Source: Dolichospermum sp. FACHB-1091 (lineage in GTDB: Bacteria; Cyanobacteriota; Cyanobacteriia; Cyanobacteriales; Nostocaceae). From it: a DNA stretch of 64,000 nt. The stretch lies in NCBI RefSeq assembly GCF_014697585.1, contig NZ_JACJSB010000012.1, forward strand, positions 62,001 to 126,000, in the 5' to 3' direction. Both the position numbers and the translations under genes were made by a program. Numbering within the stretch: the stretch's first letter is position 1; each line of letters starts with the position of its first letter. The notes under the pieces are model-generated. The model saw nothing but the letters and a program-made list of their open reading frames with translations. It was not told where the DNA came from and did no database searches. Below are positions 56,979 through 64,000 of the stretch, one piece after another.

Positions 56979-57044
56979 AACTATTGTTATGCAACCTACT
57001 AACATAGTAGCAAAAAAAATCGGCTTTAAAAGAGAATTTAGGGG

Positions 57045-57073
57045 TTGACATTTGATTTTAAATTTGTTATCAT
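57045..57073 (+). promoter_or_regulatory. Sigma70-type promoter of the O-methyltransferase gene
   Basis: TTGACA (57045-57050), 17 bases, TATCAT (57068-57073), about 49 bases before the start codon. The same promoter is preserved in the truncated copy (52945-52973), so a non-coding transcript towards the NACHT gene end is possible. Confidence 0.75.
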
Positions 57074-57121
57074 GATTTTGATAAGGAAGAACTATCATAA
57101 AATAATTAATAAATATAAATC

Positions 57122-57784
57122 ATGTCAAAACAAACCCTGGGATTAGAACAAAATTTGTATGATTATTTACTTTCAGTTTCCCTGCGAGAAGCGGAAATTT
57201 TAACCCAACTGCGTCAAGAAACCGCTCAAATGCCAATGTCCCGAATGCAAATATCACCTGAACAGGGACAATTTATGGCTTTGTTAATTAAAATCTTAGG
57301 AGCAAAAAAGACACTAGACGTAGGTGTATTTACTGGCTATAGTTCCCTGGTAGTTGCTTTGTCCTTACCCGCAGATGGGAAAATAGTCGCTTGTGATGTC
57401 AGTGAAGAGTATACAAGTATAGCCCGTCGTTATTGGCAAGCAGCGGGAGTAGCTGATAAAATTGATTTGCATATTGCACCGGCTTTAGAAACATTAGATC
57501 ATTTATTGACAGTAGGAGAAGCAGGGACATTTGATTTTGCGTTTATTGATGCTGATAAAGGTAATTATGAAAATTATTACGAGCAGTGTCTTAAATTAAT
57601 TCGTAGTGGTGGACTAATTGCCATTGATAATGTACTGTGGTCAGGTAAAGTAGCAGATCCAGAAATACAGGATAATCAAACTAATAAAATCCGGGGTTTT
57701 AATCGCAAATTACACCAAGATTCCCGAATTACCATAAGTTTAGTTCCCATAGCAGACGGATTAACCTTAGCGATGAAAAATTAG
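57122..57784 (+). CDS. Class I SAM O-methyltransferase (CCoAOMT-like)
   Basis: A 220-residue cation-dependent O-methyltransferase. SAM-binding motif I is TLDVGVFTGYSSLVVALSLP, acidic motif VACDVS, and the metal/catechol-site Asp in FDFAFIDADKGNYENYY followed by IAIDNVLWSGKVADP. The N-terminal MSKQTLGLEQNLYDYLLSVS is shared with the truncated copy at 53022. In cyanobacteria such enzymes are linked to mycosporine or small phenolic methylation, but no pathway genes are nearby. Substrate unknown. Confidence 0.92.
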   Translation: MSKQTLGLEQNLYDYLLSVSLREAEILTQLRQETAQMPMSRMQISPEQGQFMALLIKILGAKKTLDVGVFTGYSSLVVALSLPADGKIVACDVSEEYTSIARRYWQAAGVADKIDLHIAPALETLDHLLTVGEAGTFDFAFIDADKGNYENYYEQCLKLIRSGGLIAIDNVLWSGKVADPEIQDNQTNKIRGFNRKLHQDSRITISLVPIADGLTLAMKN

Positions 57785-57797
57785 GAAAATTAAGCCC

Positions 57798-58223
57798 ATG
57801 GAAGAACTACTTACCCTCAAAGAACTTCTACACCAAGGTAATATCACAGAAGCCTTGTTAATTGTCGAAGAATTAGAAGAAATGAGCAAATCTGATAAAC
57901 TGAATAAAATATTTAGCTATGGCATCATTTTACTTTTACACCTAATTAAACAAACTGCTGAAAATCGCACCACTAGGTCCTGGAATCTTTCTATTCGCAA
58001 TTCCGTCAAGCAAATTCAACGCAGTAATTCTCGTGAAAAAGCAAAAGGAACTTATATGAGTGAAACAGAATTAGCAGCAACTCTAGAAGATGCTTATGAT
58101 TTAGCATTAGAAAAAGCAGCCATTGAAGCTTTTGAAGGTCAATATGAAGCAGAAGAATTAAACCAATTAGTCGAACGACAAGAGATCATCAAAAAGGCCA
58201 TGAATTTAATTTGGGAACGATAA
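57798..58223 (+). CDS. DUF29 family protein
   Basis: A 141-residue helical protein starting 13 bases after the methyltransferase stop, so co-transcribed. It has the DUF29 layout: an N-terminal KELLHQGNITEALLIVEELEEM, the central HLIKQTAENRTTRSWNLSIRNS, and the C-terminal DAYDLALEKAAIEAF. DUF29 is a common cyanobacterial family of unknown function, sometimes beside transposon or toxin genes. The first 30 residues are shorter than the commonest family version. Confidence 0.85.
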   Translation: MEELLTLKELLHQGNITEALLIVEELEEMSKSDKLNKIFSYGIILLLHLIKQTAENRTTRSWNLSIRNSVKQIQRSNSREKAKGTYMSETELAATLEDAYDLALEKAAIEAFEGQYEAEELNQLVERQEIIKKAMNLIWER

Positions 58224-58292
58224 ATAAGATCCCCGACTTCTTTTTTATAGCTAAACTAGGAATATAACTTGAAAATATCAAATACAATTACA

Positions 58293-58511
58293 ATGTCTAA
58301 TCATCCTTCAGTTATAAGTGTCTCCTCTGAAATTATGAGTGGTACTCCTGTTTTTACAGGAACAAGAGTTCCTATACAAACACTCTTAGATTATTTAACA
58401 GCAGGAGATTCAATAGATGATTTTTTAGATGGTTTTCCCACTGTTACCAGAGAACAAGTCATTACATTCTTAGAAGAAGCAGGAAAACAAATGATTAACA
58501 AGGTAGCTTAG
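58293..58511 (+). CDS. DUF433 antitoxin (VapB45-like)
   Basis: A 72-residue DUF433 protein. ATG 58293 is preferred over a TTG 24 bases upstream. Signature: GTPVFTGTRVPIQTLLDYLT, DFLDGFPTVTREQVITFLEE, a winged-HTH-like DNA-binding module. It overlaps or abuts the next gene by one base, forming a pair with DUF5615. The pair is a known toxin-antitoxin arrangement; the antitoxin would bind its own promoter. Confidence 0.9.
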   Translation: MSNHPSVISVSSEIMSGTPVFTGTRVPIQTLLDYLTAGDSIDDFLDGFPTVTREQVITFLEEAGKQMINKVA

Positions 58512-58512
58512 G

Positions 58513-58836
58513 ATGAAACTGCTTCTAGATGAGTGTATTGACCGCAGGTTAACTAAGGAATTTGTAGGTTATAAAATCAAAACAGTTCCCCAAATGGGAT
58601 GGGCAGGAACTAAAAATGGTAAACTACTGGCTTTAGTAGAACAAGAATTTGATGTTTTTATTACGGTTGATAGAAATTTATCTTTTCAGCAAAATTTGTC
58701 TCAGTTTAATATTGCTGTAGTTGTTTTACAAGCATCTTCTAATAGACTAATTGATTTGAAACCTTTAGTTCCCAAGATTGTAGATATTTTATCTACTTTA
58801 GTAAAAGGTCAAGCTGTAGTTGTTAGTCTTGAATGA
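58513..58836 (+). CDS. DUF5615 PIN-like toxin
   Basis: A 107-residue protein starting one base after the DUF433 stop. The N-terminal MKLLLDECIDRRLTKEF and the central ITVDRNLSFQQNLSQF display the acidic residues of the DUF5615 (Mut7-C/PIN-like) fold, which is predicted to cut RNA. The frame is intact, unlike the higBA and vapC remnants nearby. Toxicity is inferred from family. Confidence 0.88.
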   Translation: MKLLLDECIDRRLTKEFVGYKIKTVPQMGWAGTKNGKLLALVEQEFDVFITVDRNLSFQQNLSQFNIAVVVLQASSNRLIDLKPLVPKIVDILSTLVKGQAVVVSLE

Positions 58837-58917
58837 TCAGGAACAATGAAGCGCACCGAATGTATCGCTCCTAACTCTACACTAGAAATGCGATGCAACT
58901 GCTTTACTAAATAAACT

Positions 58918-60912
58918 TCAAATAAATATAGATTCAACGGTATCCGCATTTTGGCTATATATTTGAGGGTTAGCATTTGCTAGGGTGACTTTATAATTTC
59001 TGATTTTAAACATAGGAAATAAAGTTCTAATAGCAGGTGGATTTTCCAGGAATTCACCTAAATTATCAGAAAATTCGTCTTCATTTTCATAAAAAGATAT
59101 TGTTTTATGATTGTTAGGCTGAAATAATTGTTCGGAATTAAAGTAAACCTTTCCTACCTCTAATTTTCCGGTATTGACATAACAATCTAAAATGAAAAAA
59201 TCTATTATTGGGACATTATCTAATTTTAAACCAGAAAAAATAGGGAAATTGGTAATTACAACTCTCACAATTTTTTTATTTTCGATATTCCCAATATCAT
59301 CTTTAAAATCTTCTTTGTTAGCCAAAATGTAATCCGTCTTTCTATTCACTTGTTTTGCACCATCTCGAAGTCTATTTATAGCATCATGACGGCTTCTTGA
59401 ATCCATAGGAAATTTAATACATTTTATTTCTCCAATTAAAATGGAATTTTTTGTGATTAAAATAAGATCAATTTCTTCATGATTTCCTTTTCCGTTAGAG
59501 AATGTTTTTCTTTGAGGAATTTTAAAGAAAAACTTCTTATTATTTAGAGCTTTTTTTAAAGTATTTATTATATAATCTTCAAAAAAACTTCCCCTGTCAT
59601 CAAGAGAAAATCCACCTTCTTTGATCCATTCATCAACTAAATATATAATTTGCGGATTACGTAAGCTTAAAATAGGAAAAAGATAATAAATTCCATCCTT
59701 TATGAAAGGCTTTTTCCATAAATCATATCTTTCATCAGAGAGCTCAAGTAAGTTTAAAAAACTTTCAATTTGTTTATTAGAAAAAGTTGTTTTGCAAGCT
59801 AGATATTTTTTCAAATCATTAATTTTTATATGATAAGCAAATTGATCAAGATATGAAAAATTATTTATTTCAGATTTTTTATGTTTTATTTCAGATACCT
59901 TGTGTAATAAATTTTTTATTTCTGCAAATAGAGACAATAGATTATTCAACGATAAGTTACTTAAATTAGGTAATTTTATATTTTCGAGAAAAGAGTAATA
60001 TGCTGTCATTTCAGCATGAAGATACAACTCTTCTGTCATAGAATCTTTATCCTGACCTTTGGATAATTGATATTTTATCATACCACCTTCCAAACTAATA
60101 GACTTTAATCGCTTATGTTTTTTAAACAATCGCAAATGATTAAAATATTGCTCACGTAATTTAGCATCTTTATCTAAATTAGATTTAATAGTAATACGAA
60201 ATGCAGAGATATTCTGTTGTAGTCTAAAATTTCCTATTCTTAGGATAATTGGATATTCCTCATTTTGATATTTTGTAAAAATATTGTTGTTAACAGTATC
60301 AATAAAGATGTAACCATCCTCCCAAATAGCAGAATCATAACTATCCTTTATATTGGAATACAAACTACTTAAAGTCCAAATTTTTAAAATATTTTTTATG
60401 ACTTTCTGCTCATCATTAAATTTGGTGTCTTCATGAATATGAATATGTTTAAAATATTTAATATAGTTCAATATAATATTGAGTAAATCTATTGGCATTT
60501 CTATAGACGATATAGCATTTGAAGGTTCAAAAATATCAGATTGTATTTTGTATTTTAAATAGTCCTTAAAATCATATGACTCTCTATTTGATATGTCAGA
60601 AAATATTTTATCTTCAATATTAGAAAGCGAATAATTAGCTAGTGAGATGAAATATTTTATTAATTCTTCTATTTTACAATTATTCTCATTGAGAAGATTT
60701 TTGAAAATTTTATAATAATCAACGTAATATGGATGAAAGAAAACTGTGCTTAATCCTGTTGTTAATGCAACATAATCAATACTATCGTTACTTTCCAATA
60801 CTTCTAGAATTTCTTTTTGCACAAGTTGATAGTCAAATTTATCATTGAAAGGGTTATAACAAGGATCTTTTTTAAGTTTACTTATTATCCAATCTGGCTT
60901 TTTATTTGACAT
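58918..60912 (-). CDS. Large protein with PD-(D/E)XK-like C-terminal domain
   Basis: A 664-residue soluble protein. Residues about 435-550 hold a restriction-endonuclease-like core: GSFFEDYIIN (Glu445), HEEIDLILITKN (Asp482), LIGEIKCIKF (Glu495, Lys497) and, further on, DGAKQVNRKT (Gln521), the pattern of a NERD-type or Holliday-resolvase-like nuclease. The first 430 residues are all helical and unrecognised. Codon use is strongly AT-rich (rich in Lys, Ile, Asn), even against the neighbouring genes, suggesting transfer. It could be a single-gene defence nuclease; this is inference. Confidence 0.75.
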   Translation of the reverse strand: MSNKKPDWIISKLKKDPCYNPFNDKFDYQLVQKEILEVLESNDSIDYVALTTGLSTVFFHPYYVDYYKIFKNLLNENNCKIEELIKYFISLANYSLSNIEDKIFSDISNRESYDFKDYLKYKIQSDIFEPSNAISSIEMPIDLLNIILNYIKYFKHIHIHEDTKFNDEQKVIKNILKIWTLSSLYSNIKDSYDSAIWEDGYIFIDTVNNNIFTKYQNEEYPIILRIGNFRLQQNISAFRITIKSNLDKDAKLREQYFNHLRLFKKHKRLKSISLEGGMIKYQLSKGQDKDSMTEELYLHAEMTAYYSFLENIKLPNLSNLSLNNLLSLFAEIKNLLHKVSEIKHKKSEINNFSYLDQFAYHIKINDLKKYLACKTTFSNKQIESFLNLLELSDERYDLWKKPFIKDGIYYLFPILSLRNPQIIYLVDEWIKEGGFSLDDRGSFFEDYIINTLKKALNNKKFFFKIPQRKTFSNGKGNHEEIDLILITKNSILIGEIKCIKFPMDSRSRHDAINRLRDGAKQVNRKTDYILANKEDFKDDIGNIENKKIVRVVITNFPIFSGLKLDNVPIIDFFILDCYVNTGKLEVGKVYFNSEQLFQPNNHKTISFYENEDEFSDNLGEFLENPPAIRTLFPMFKIRNYKVTLANANPQIYSQNADTVESIFI

Positions 60913-61237
60913 TTGTTTAATTCCTATTTTTCTAAATTATTAATGAAATCAACGAAAGCATTTGAGTAATTGTAGGGTTGGTAAATTACTCAGCACCATT
61001 GTGAACCATGAGCAACGTATACATCAGTTATATAATCAGATTGCAATTTATTTTATGGCTTACGCCATGCTATTAGCAACTCCTACTTAGGAATGTGAAT
61101 CAAATAAATTGTAAAAGTAGAGTGTTTATAGCCCTTGCGGGCATAATTTTGCTAGAGCAAAGCGTAACGCACCATTCCATGTTAGATCAGAATTGCAGGT
61201 TATTAAATTAAATTTGCATTCCTTAATAAATTATATG
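60913..61237. other. Intergenic region, no gene seen
   Basis: A 325-bp spacer. It holds the palindrome ATGGCTTACGCCAT (61055-61068) and a GCCCTTGCGGGC hairpin (61131-61142) followed by ATAATTTT; the latter might end the glcF transcript or be repeat relics. The promoter of the 664-residue gene lies at its left end. Confidence 0.5.
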
Positions 61238-62587
61238 CTAAATCTCCAATTTCTCACCCCGAATAGCATAATCTAATAATTCCATAGGGTGCATAATAGA
61301 AATAGTTTTACCTGGTAAATATTTACTAATTTGCAAACTACAACCAGGGTTAGGAGAAGCAATTAAATCAGCGCCAGTATTTAATAAATTTTGGGCTTTT
61401 TGTTTACCTAATTCTTCCCCAACTTCCGGTTGTAACATATTATAAACACCCGCACTACCACAACACAAAGCTGCGTCTATGGGTTCTTTTAAAGTTACTC
61501 CTGGAATTTGTTTTAACAGTTGACGGGGTTGGACACTAATTTTCTGACCATGTAATAAATGACAAGCATCTTGATAAACTAAAGTCAGATTTTTCTCAGT
61601 CAGAGGTGAAAGTTTAGCAGTTAAACCGATATTAGCTAAAAACTCCTGTGAGTCTTTTACTTTCGCGGCAAATATTTTTGCTTTTTCTGCATATTCGGGA
61701 TCATCTGCTAAAATATGACCATATTCTTTCAAAGTATGACCACAACCAGCAGCATTGATAATCACAAAATCTACATTAGTATCAGCAAAACTATCAATCA
61801 TTTGTCTGGCTAAATTTTTCGCTTGTTCCGTTTGTCCCTGGTGTTCAGGAAGCGCCGCACAACAACCTTGAGACTTAGGAATTACCACCTCACAACCATT
61901 AGCAGTTAAAACTCTAACAGTCGCTTCATTGACAGGAGAGAAAAACAGCCTTTGTACACATCCTAAAATAACACCAACGCGATATCTTTTTTCACCATTC
62001 GCTGGGATGATATCTGGTAAATTATTCTGGAAAGATTTAAGAGTAATTTCCGGTAAAATAGATTCCATAGCAGCTAACCGGGGAGATATAGCCTTAATTA
62101 AACCAGTTGCTTGTAATAACTTAGAAATCCCTAACTTTTGATAAACTAATAAAGGAAAAAGTAAAATTCTTAAAAGATCAGGATTAGGAAACAGAGAAAA
62201 AATCAATTGTCGAACTAACTTATCAGGTAAACTGCGATGATAATTTCTTTCTACTTGATGTCTAGTAGCCGAAATCAACTTATCATACTGCACACCAGAA
62301 GGACAAGTAGAGACACAAGCTAGACAACCCAAACAAGAATCAAAATGTTCAACAGTAGCGGTATTTAAAGCAATTTCCCCCTCATTAATAGCATCCATTA
62401 AATAGATACGTCCTCTAGGAGAATCCATTTCCTTTCCTAATACCCGATAACTAGGACAAGTAGACAGACAAAAACCACAATGAACACAACTATCAATTAA
62501 CTTAGGATCAGGTGGATGATTACCATCAAAACCCTGTAAATTCTTAATACTAGCAGTATTATTCACCAAACCTTCCGAAACTTGCAT
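61238..62587 (-). CDS. glcF: Glycolate dehydrogenase iron-sulfur subunit GlcF
   Basis: The electron-transfer subunit of membrane-associated glycolate dehydrogenase, which oxidises photorespiratory glycolate to glyoxylate. The 449 residues have two CxxCxxCxxxCP clusters: CVHCGFCLSTCPSYRVLGKE and CLGCLACVSTCPSGVQ, then two CCG-type domains, VQRLFF...GCCAALPEHQGQ and DACHLLHGQKI with LCCGSAGVYNML. 63 bases downstream of glcE, same strand; co-transcribed. Assignment is firm. Confidence 0.95.
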   Translation of the reverse strand: MQVSEGLVNNTASIKNLQGFDGNHPPDPKLIDSCVHCGFCLSTCPSYRVLGKEMDSPRGRIYLMDAINEGEIALNTATVEHFDSCLGCLACVSTCPSGVQYDKLISATRHQVERNYHRSLPDKLVRQLIFSLFPNPDLLRILLFPLLVYQKLGISKLLQATGLIKAISPRLAAMESILPEITLKSFQNNLPDIIPANGEKRYRVGVILGCVQRLFFSPVNEATVRVLTANGCEVVIPKSQGCCAALPEHQGQTEQAKNLARQMIDSFADTNVDFVIINAAGCGHTLKEYGHILADDPEYAEKAKIFAAKVKDSQEFLANIGLTAKLSPLTEKNLTLVYQDACHLLHGQKISVQPRQLLKQIPGVTLKEPIDAALCCGSAGVYNMLQPEVGEELGKQKAQNLLNTGADLIASPNPGCSLQISKYLPGKTISIMHPMELLDYAIRGEKLEI

Positions 62588-62650
62588 TTATATTTCTCCC
62601 CTCTTAACCTCTGTTACCTCTGTGCCTCTGCGGTTCGTGATCCTGAAATC

Positions 62651-63937
62651 TTAAATCCCACCCACAAACCGACCGGGACTTAAAATAATATTACCATCAA
62701 ACTGTTGTTTAATACCTCGCATGACCTCCAAAGCATTACCATTATAACCCCAAACATCAAACCTTTCCTTTAACTCAACAGGTGCGGATAAAATAGTTAA
62801 AAAACCAGAATTTGCTTGACATAAATTCCGCAAAGGTAAAATCTGTTCTTCTTTTTCCAACCGCACCAAACCCAAACCACTGCTAACATGAATTAAACCA
62901 ATATTTATTTGATTGATAATCTCCACCGCAGCAGTTGGTAACACTCCTATTTTACAAGTAATTATAGATTCTGTGAGATGATCATATATTTTGTTTGGTA
63001 ATTGTTGCCATAAATTAGACTCCTCAACTCCTTGATAAATCAACCCTTGTAAACCTAACTTTTCACCAATTGCTAAAAGTCGTTGCGATTGTTGTTCAAC
63101 ACTTTCATGAATACTTTGAAACCGGGTAATTAAACCTATTCCCGTTCCCAAAGCTAAACTAGTCACCAACTTACTTGATAATAAATCAACTTGAGTTGGT
63201 GTTAATTCTGAACTTTGTAAAATTCTCACTGCTGAAGATACGGCTTCAGGTTTACCGGTTAATAGCACCGTTCCCGAAGTTTCAGGGATGGGATAAACTC
63301 GCAAAGTGACCTGGCTAATAATACCTAAAGTACCGTAAGCACCAGTAAATAACTTCATTAAATCATAACCCGCCACATTCTTGACAACTCGTCCCCCGGC
63401 TTTAGCGATTTCTCCATCGGCGCGGATAAAAGTTATACCTAAGATTTGGTCACGTACACCACCATAACGTTGACGCAGAGAACCTGTATCAGCAGTAGCA
63501 ACAATACCACCAATGGTAGCTGATTCTGGGAAAGCAGGATCTAGGGCTAAAGTTTGTCCAGATTTTGCTAAAATTTCCTGAATTTGGGCAAATTTCATTC
63601 CTGCTTCCACGGTAACAGTTAAATCACCTACAGCGTGTTCTATGAGTTGGTTAATGCGTTCGGTACTGACAATAATATCAATATTTTTAGCTAAACCACC
63701 CCAATTAATTTTACTACCGCTACCACAGGCGAGAACACGCCATTGATGGTGGTTGACGGTGGTGATAACTGCGGCTAATTCTGCCTGGCTGTGGGGATAA
63801 ACAACGCAAATGGGATAACTTTTAGAGTCTATACTCTGTTGTAGATTCTGCTTTTGGGTGGGGGCGAGATTTTCCCAGGAGATAACAGCATTTTCGGTGC
63901 TGAGAATAGAAGTTAGGGTAGATGCTATGGCATTCAT
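62651..63937 (-). CDS. glcE: Glycolate dehydrogenase FAD-binding subunit (GlcE/GlcD-like)
   Basis: An FAD-binding oxidase/lactate-dehydrogenase family protein of about 428 residues. ATG 63937 is preferred over the TTG start of the longer frame (63991). The PCMH FAD domain shows VLACGSGSKINWGG, ALDPAFPESATIGGIVATAD and SLRQRYGGVRDQILGITFIR, then GRVVKNVAGYDLMKLFTGAYG. With glcF it forms the cyanobacterial glycolate dehydrogenase; a separate GlcD may lie elsewhere. It is short for GlcD and fits GlcE better. Confidence 0.9.
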   Translation of the reverse strand: MNAIASTLTSILSTENAVISWENLAPTQKQNLQQSIDSKSYPICVVYPHSQAELAAVITTVNHHQWRVLACGSGSKINWGGLAKNIDIIVSTERINQLIEHAVGDLTVTVEAGMKFAQIQEILAKSGQTLALDPAFPESATIGGIVATADTGSLRQRYGGVRDQILGITFIRADGEIAKAGGRVVKNVAGYDLMKLFTGAYGTLGIISQVTLRVYPIPETSGTVLLTGKPEAVSSAVRILQSSELTPTQVDLLSSKLVTSLALGTGIGLITRFQSIHESVEQQSQRLLAIGEKLGLQGLIYQGVEESNLWQQLPNKIYDHLTESIITCKIGVLPTAAVEIINQINIGLIHVSSGLGLVRLEKEEQILPLRNLCQANSGFLTILSAPVELKERFDVWGYNGNALEVMRGIKQQFDGNIILSPGRFVGGI

Positions 63938-64000
63938 TAGTTTACTTTTTATGTCCTTGTGATCAATTTGACCGAAAAAAATCGGATACAAACCCCGTCC

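Overview
This window reads as chromosome from a filamentous, low-GC cyanobacterium of the Nostocales (Anabaena/Dolichospermum/Nostoc type). The evidence is a CyanoQ-type PsbQ lipoprotein, ferredoxin-dependent sulfite reductase, urease accessory genes, glycolate dehydrogenase subunits, 4-Cys Ser/Thr kinases, scattered HIP1 octamers (GCGATCGC), heptanucleotide tandem repeats between and inside genes, and several small inverted-repeat (MITE-like) elements. I found no tRNA, rRNA or CRISPR array. Genus-level placement is inference.

Layout. 0-1.9 kb: two-gene minus-strand unit running off the left edge (unknown protein plus a DGQHR/ParB-like protein). 2.0-3.7 kb: ureE-ureF-ureG. 4-8 kb: DUF2267, a GrpE-like protein with a TPR-like tail, and sir. 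8-16 kb: ADP-ribosylglycohydrolase, Ser/Thr kinase, dxs, a structured non-coding stretch, a saccharopine-dehydrogenase-like enzyme, DUF2854 and a response regulator. 16-30 kb: repeats, ppk, a histidine kinase, TPR protein, response regulator, gyrA/parC-type topoisomerase, trmB, phosphoesterase, DUF6006, ThiO-like oxidase, psbQ. 30-50 kb: glycosyltransferase, membrane Ser/Thr kinase, two Rpn/DUF4351 nucleases, M20 hydrolase, NGN-like protein, DUF167, leuB, prepilin peptidase, accD, the fatty-acid cluster plsX-fabH-fabD, MATE transporter, pepA, thioesterase.

50.7-60.9 kb is an accessory island. It starts with wrecked toxin-antitoxin genes: a vapC start with antitoxin tail; a higBA locus whose higB is split by a 120-bp MITE with a CTAG target duplication and whose higA is cut by a decayed IS1634-type element. 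It continues with a translationally coupled pair, a cytoplasmic subtilisin-like protease followed by a NACHT (STAND) NTPase. The pair lies between a truncated and an intact copy of the promoter and 5' part of an O-methyltransferase gene. Then come DUF29, an intact DUF433/DUF5615 toxin-antitoxin pair, and a 664-residue protein with a PD-(D/E)XK-like C-terminus. glcF and glcE close the window.

How genes work together: UreE/F/G load nickel into urease; PlsX, FabH, FabD and AccD serve fatty-acid and phospholipid synthesis; GlcE/GlcF act in photorespiratory glycolate oxidation. The best candidate for an undescribed system is the protease-NACHT pair, whose NTPase carries an N-terminal region that looks to me like a subtilase propeptide. 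This suggests, by inference only, an NTP-gated protease switch in defence or cell death.
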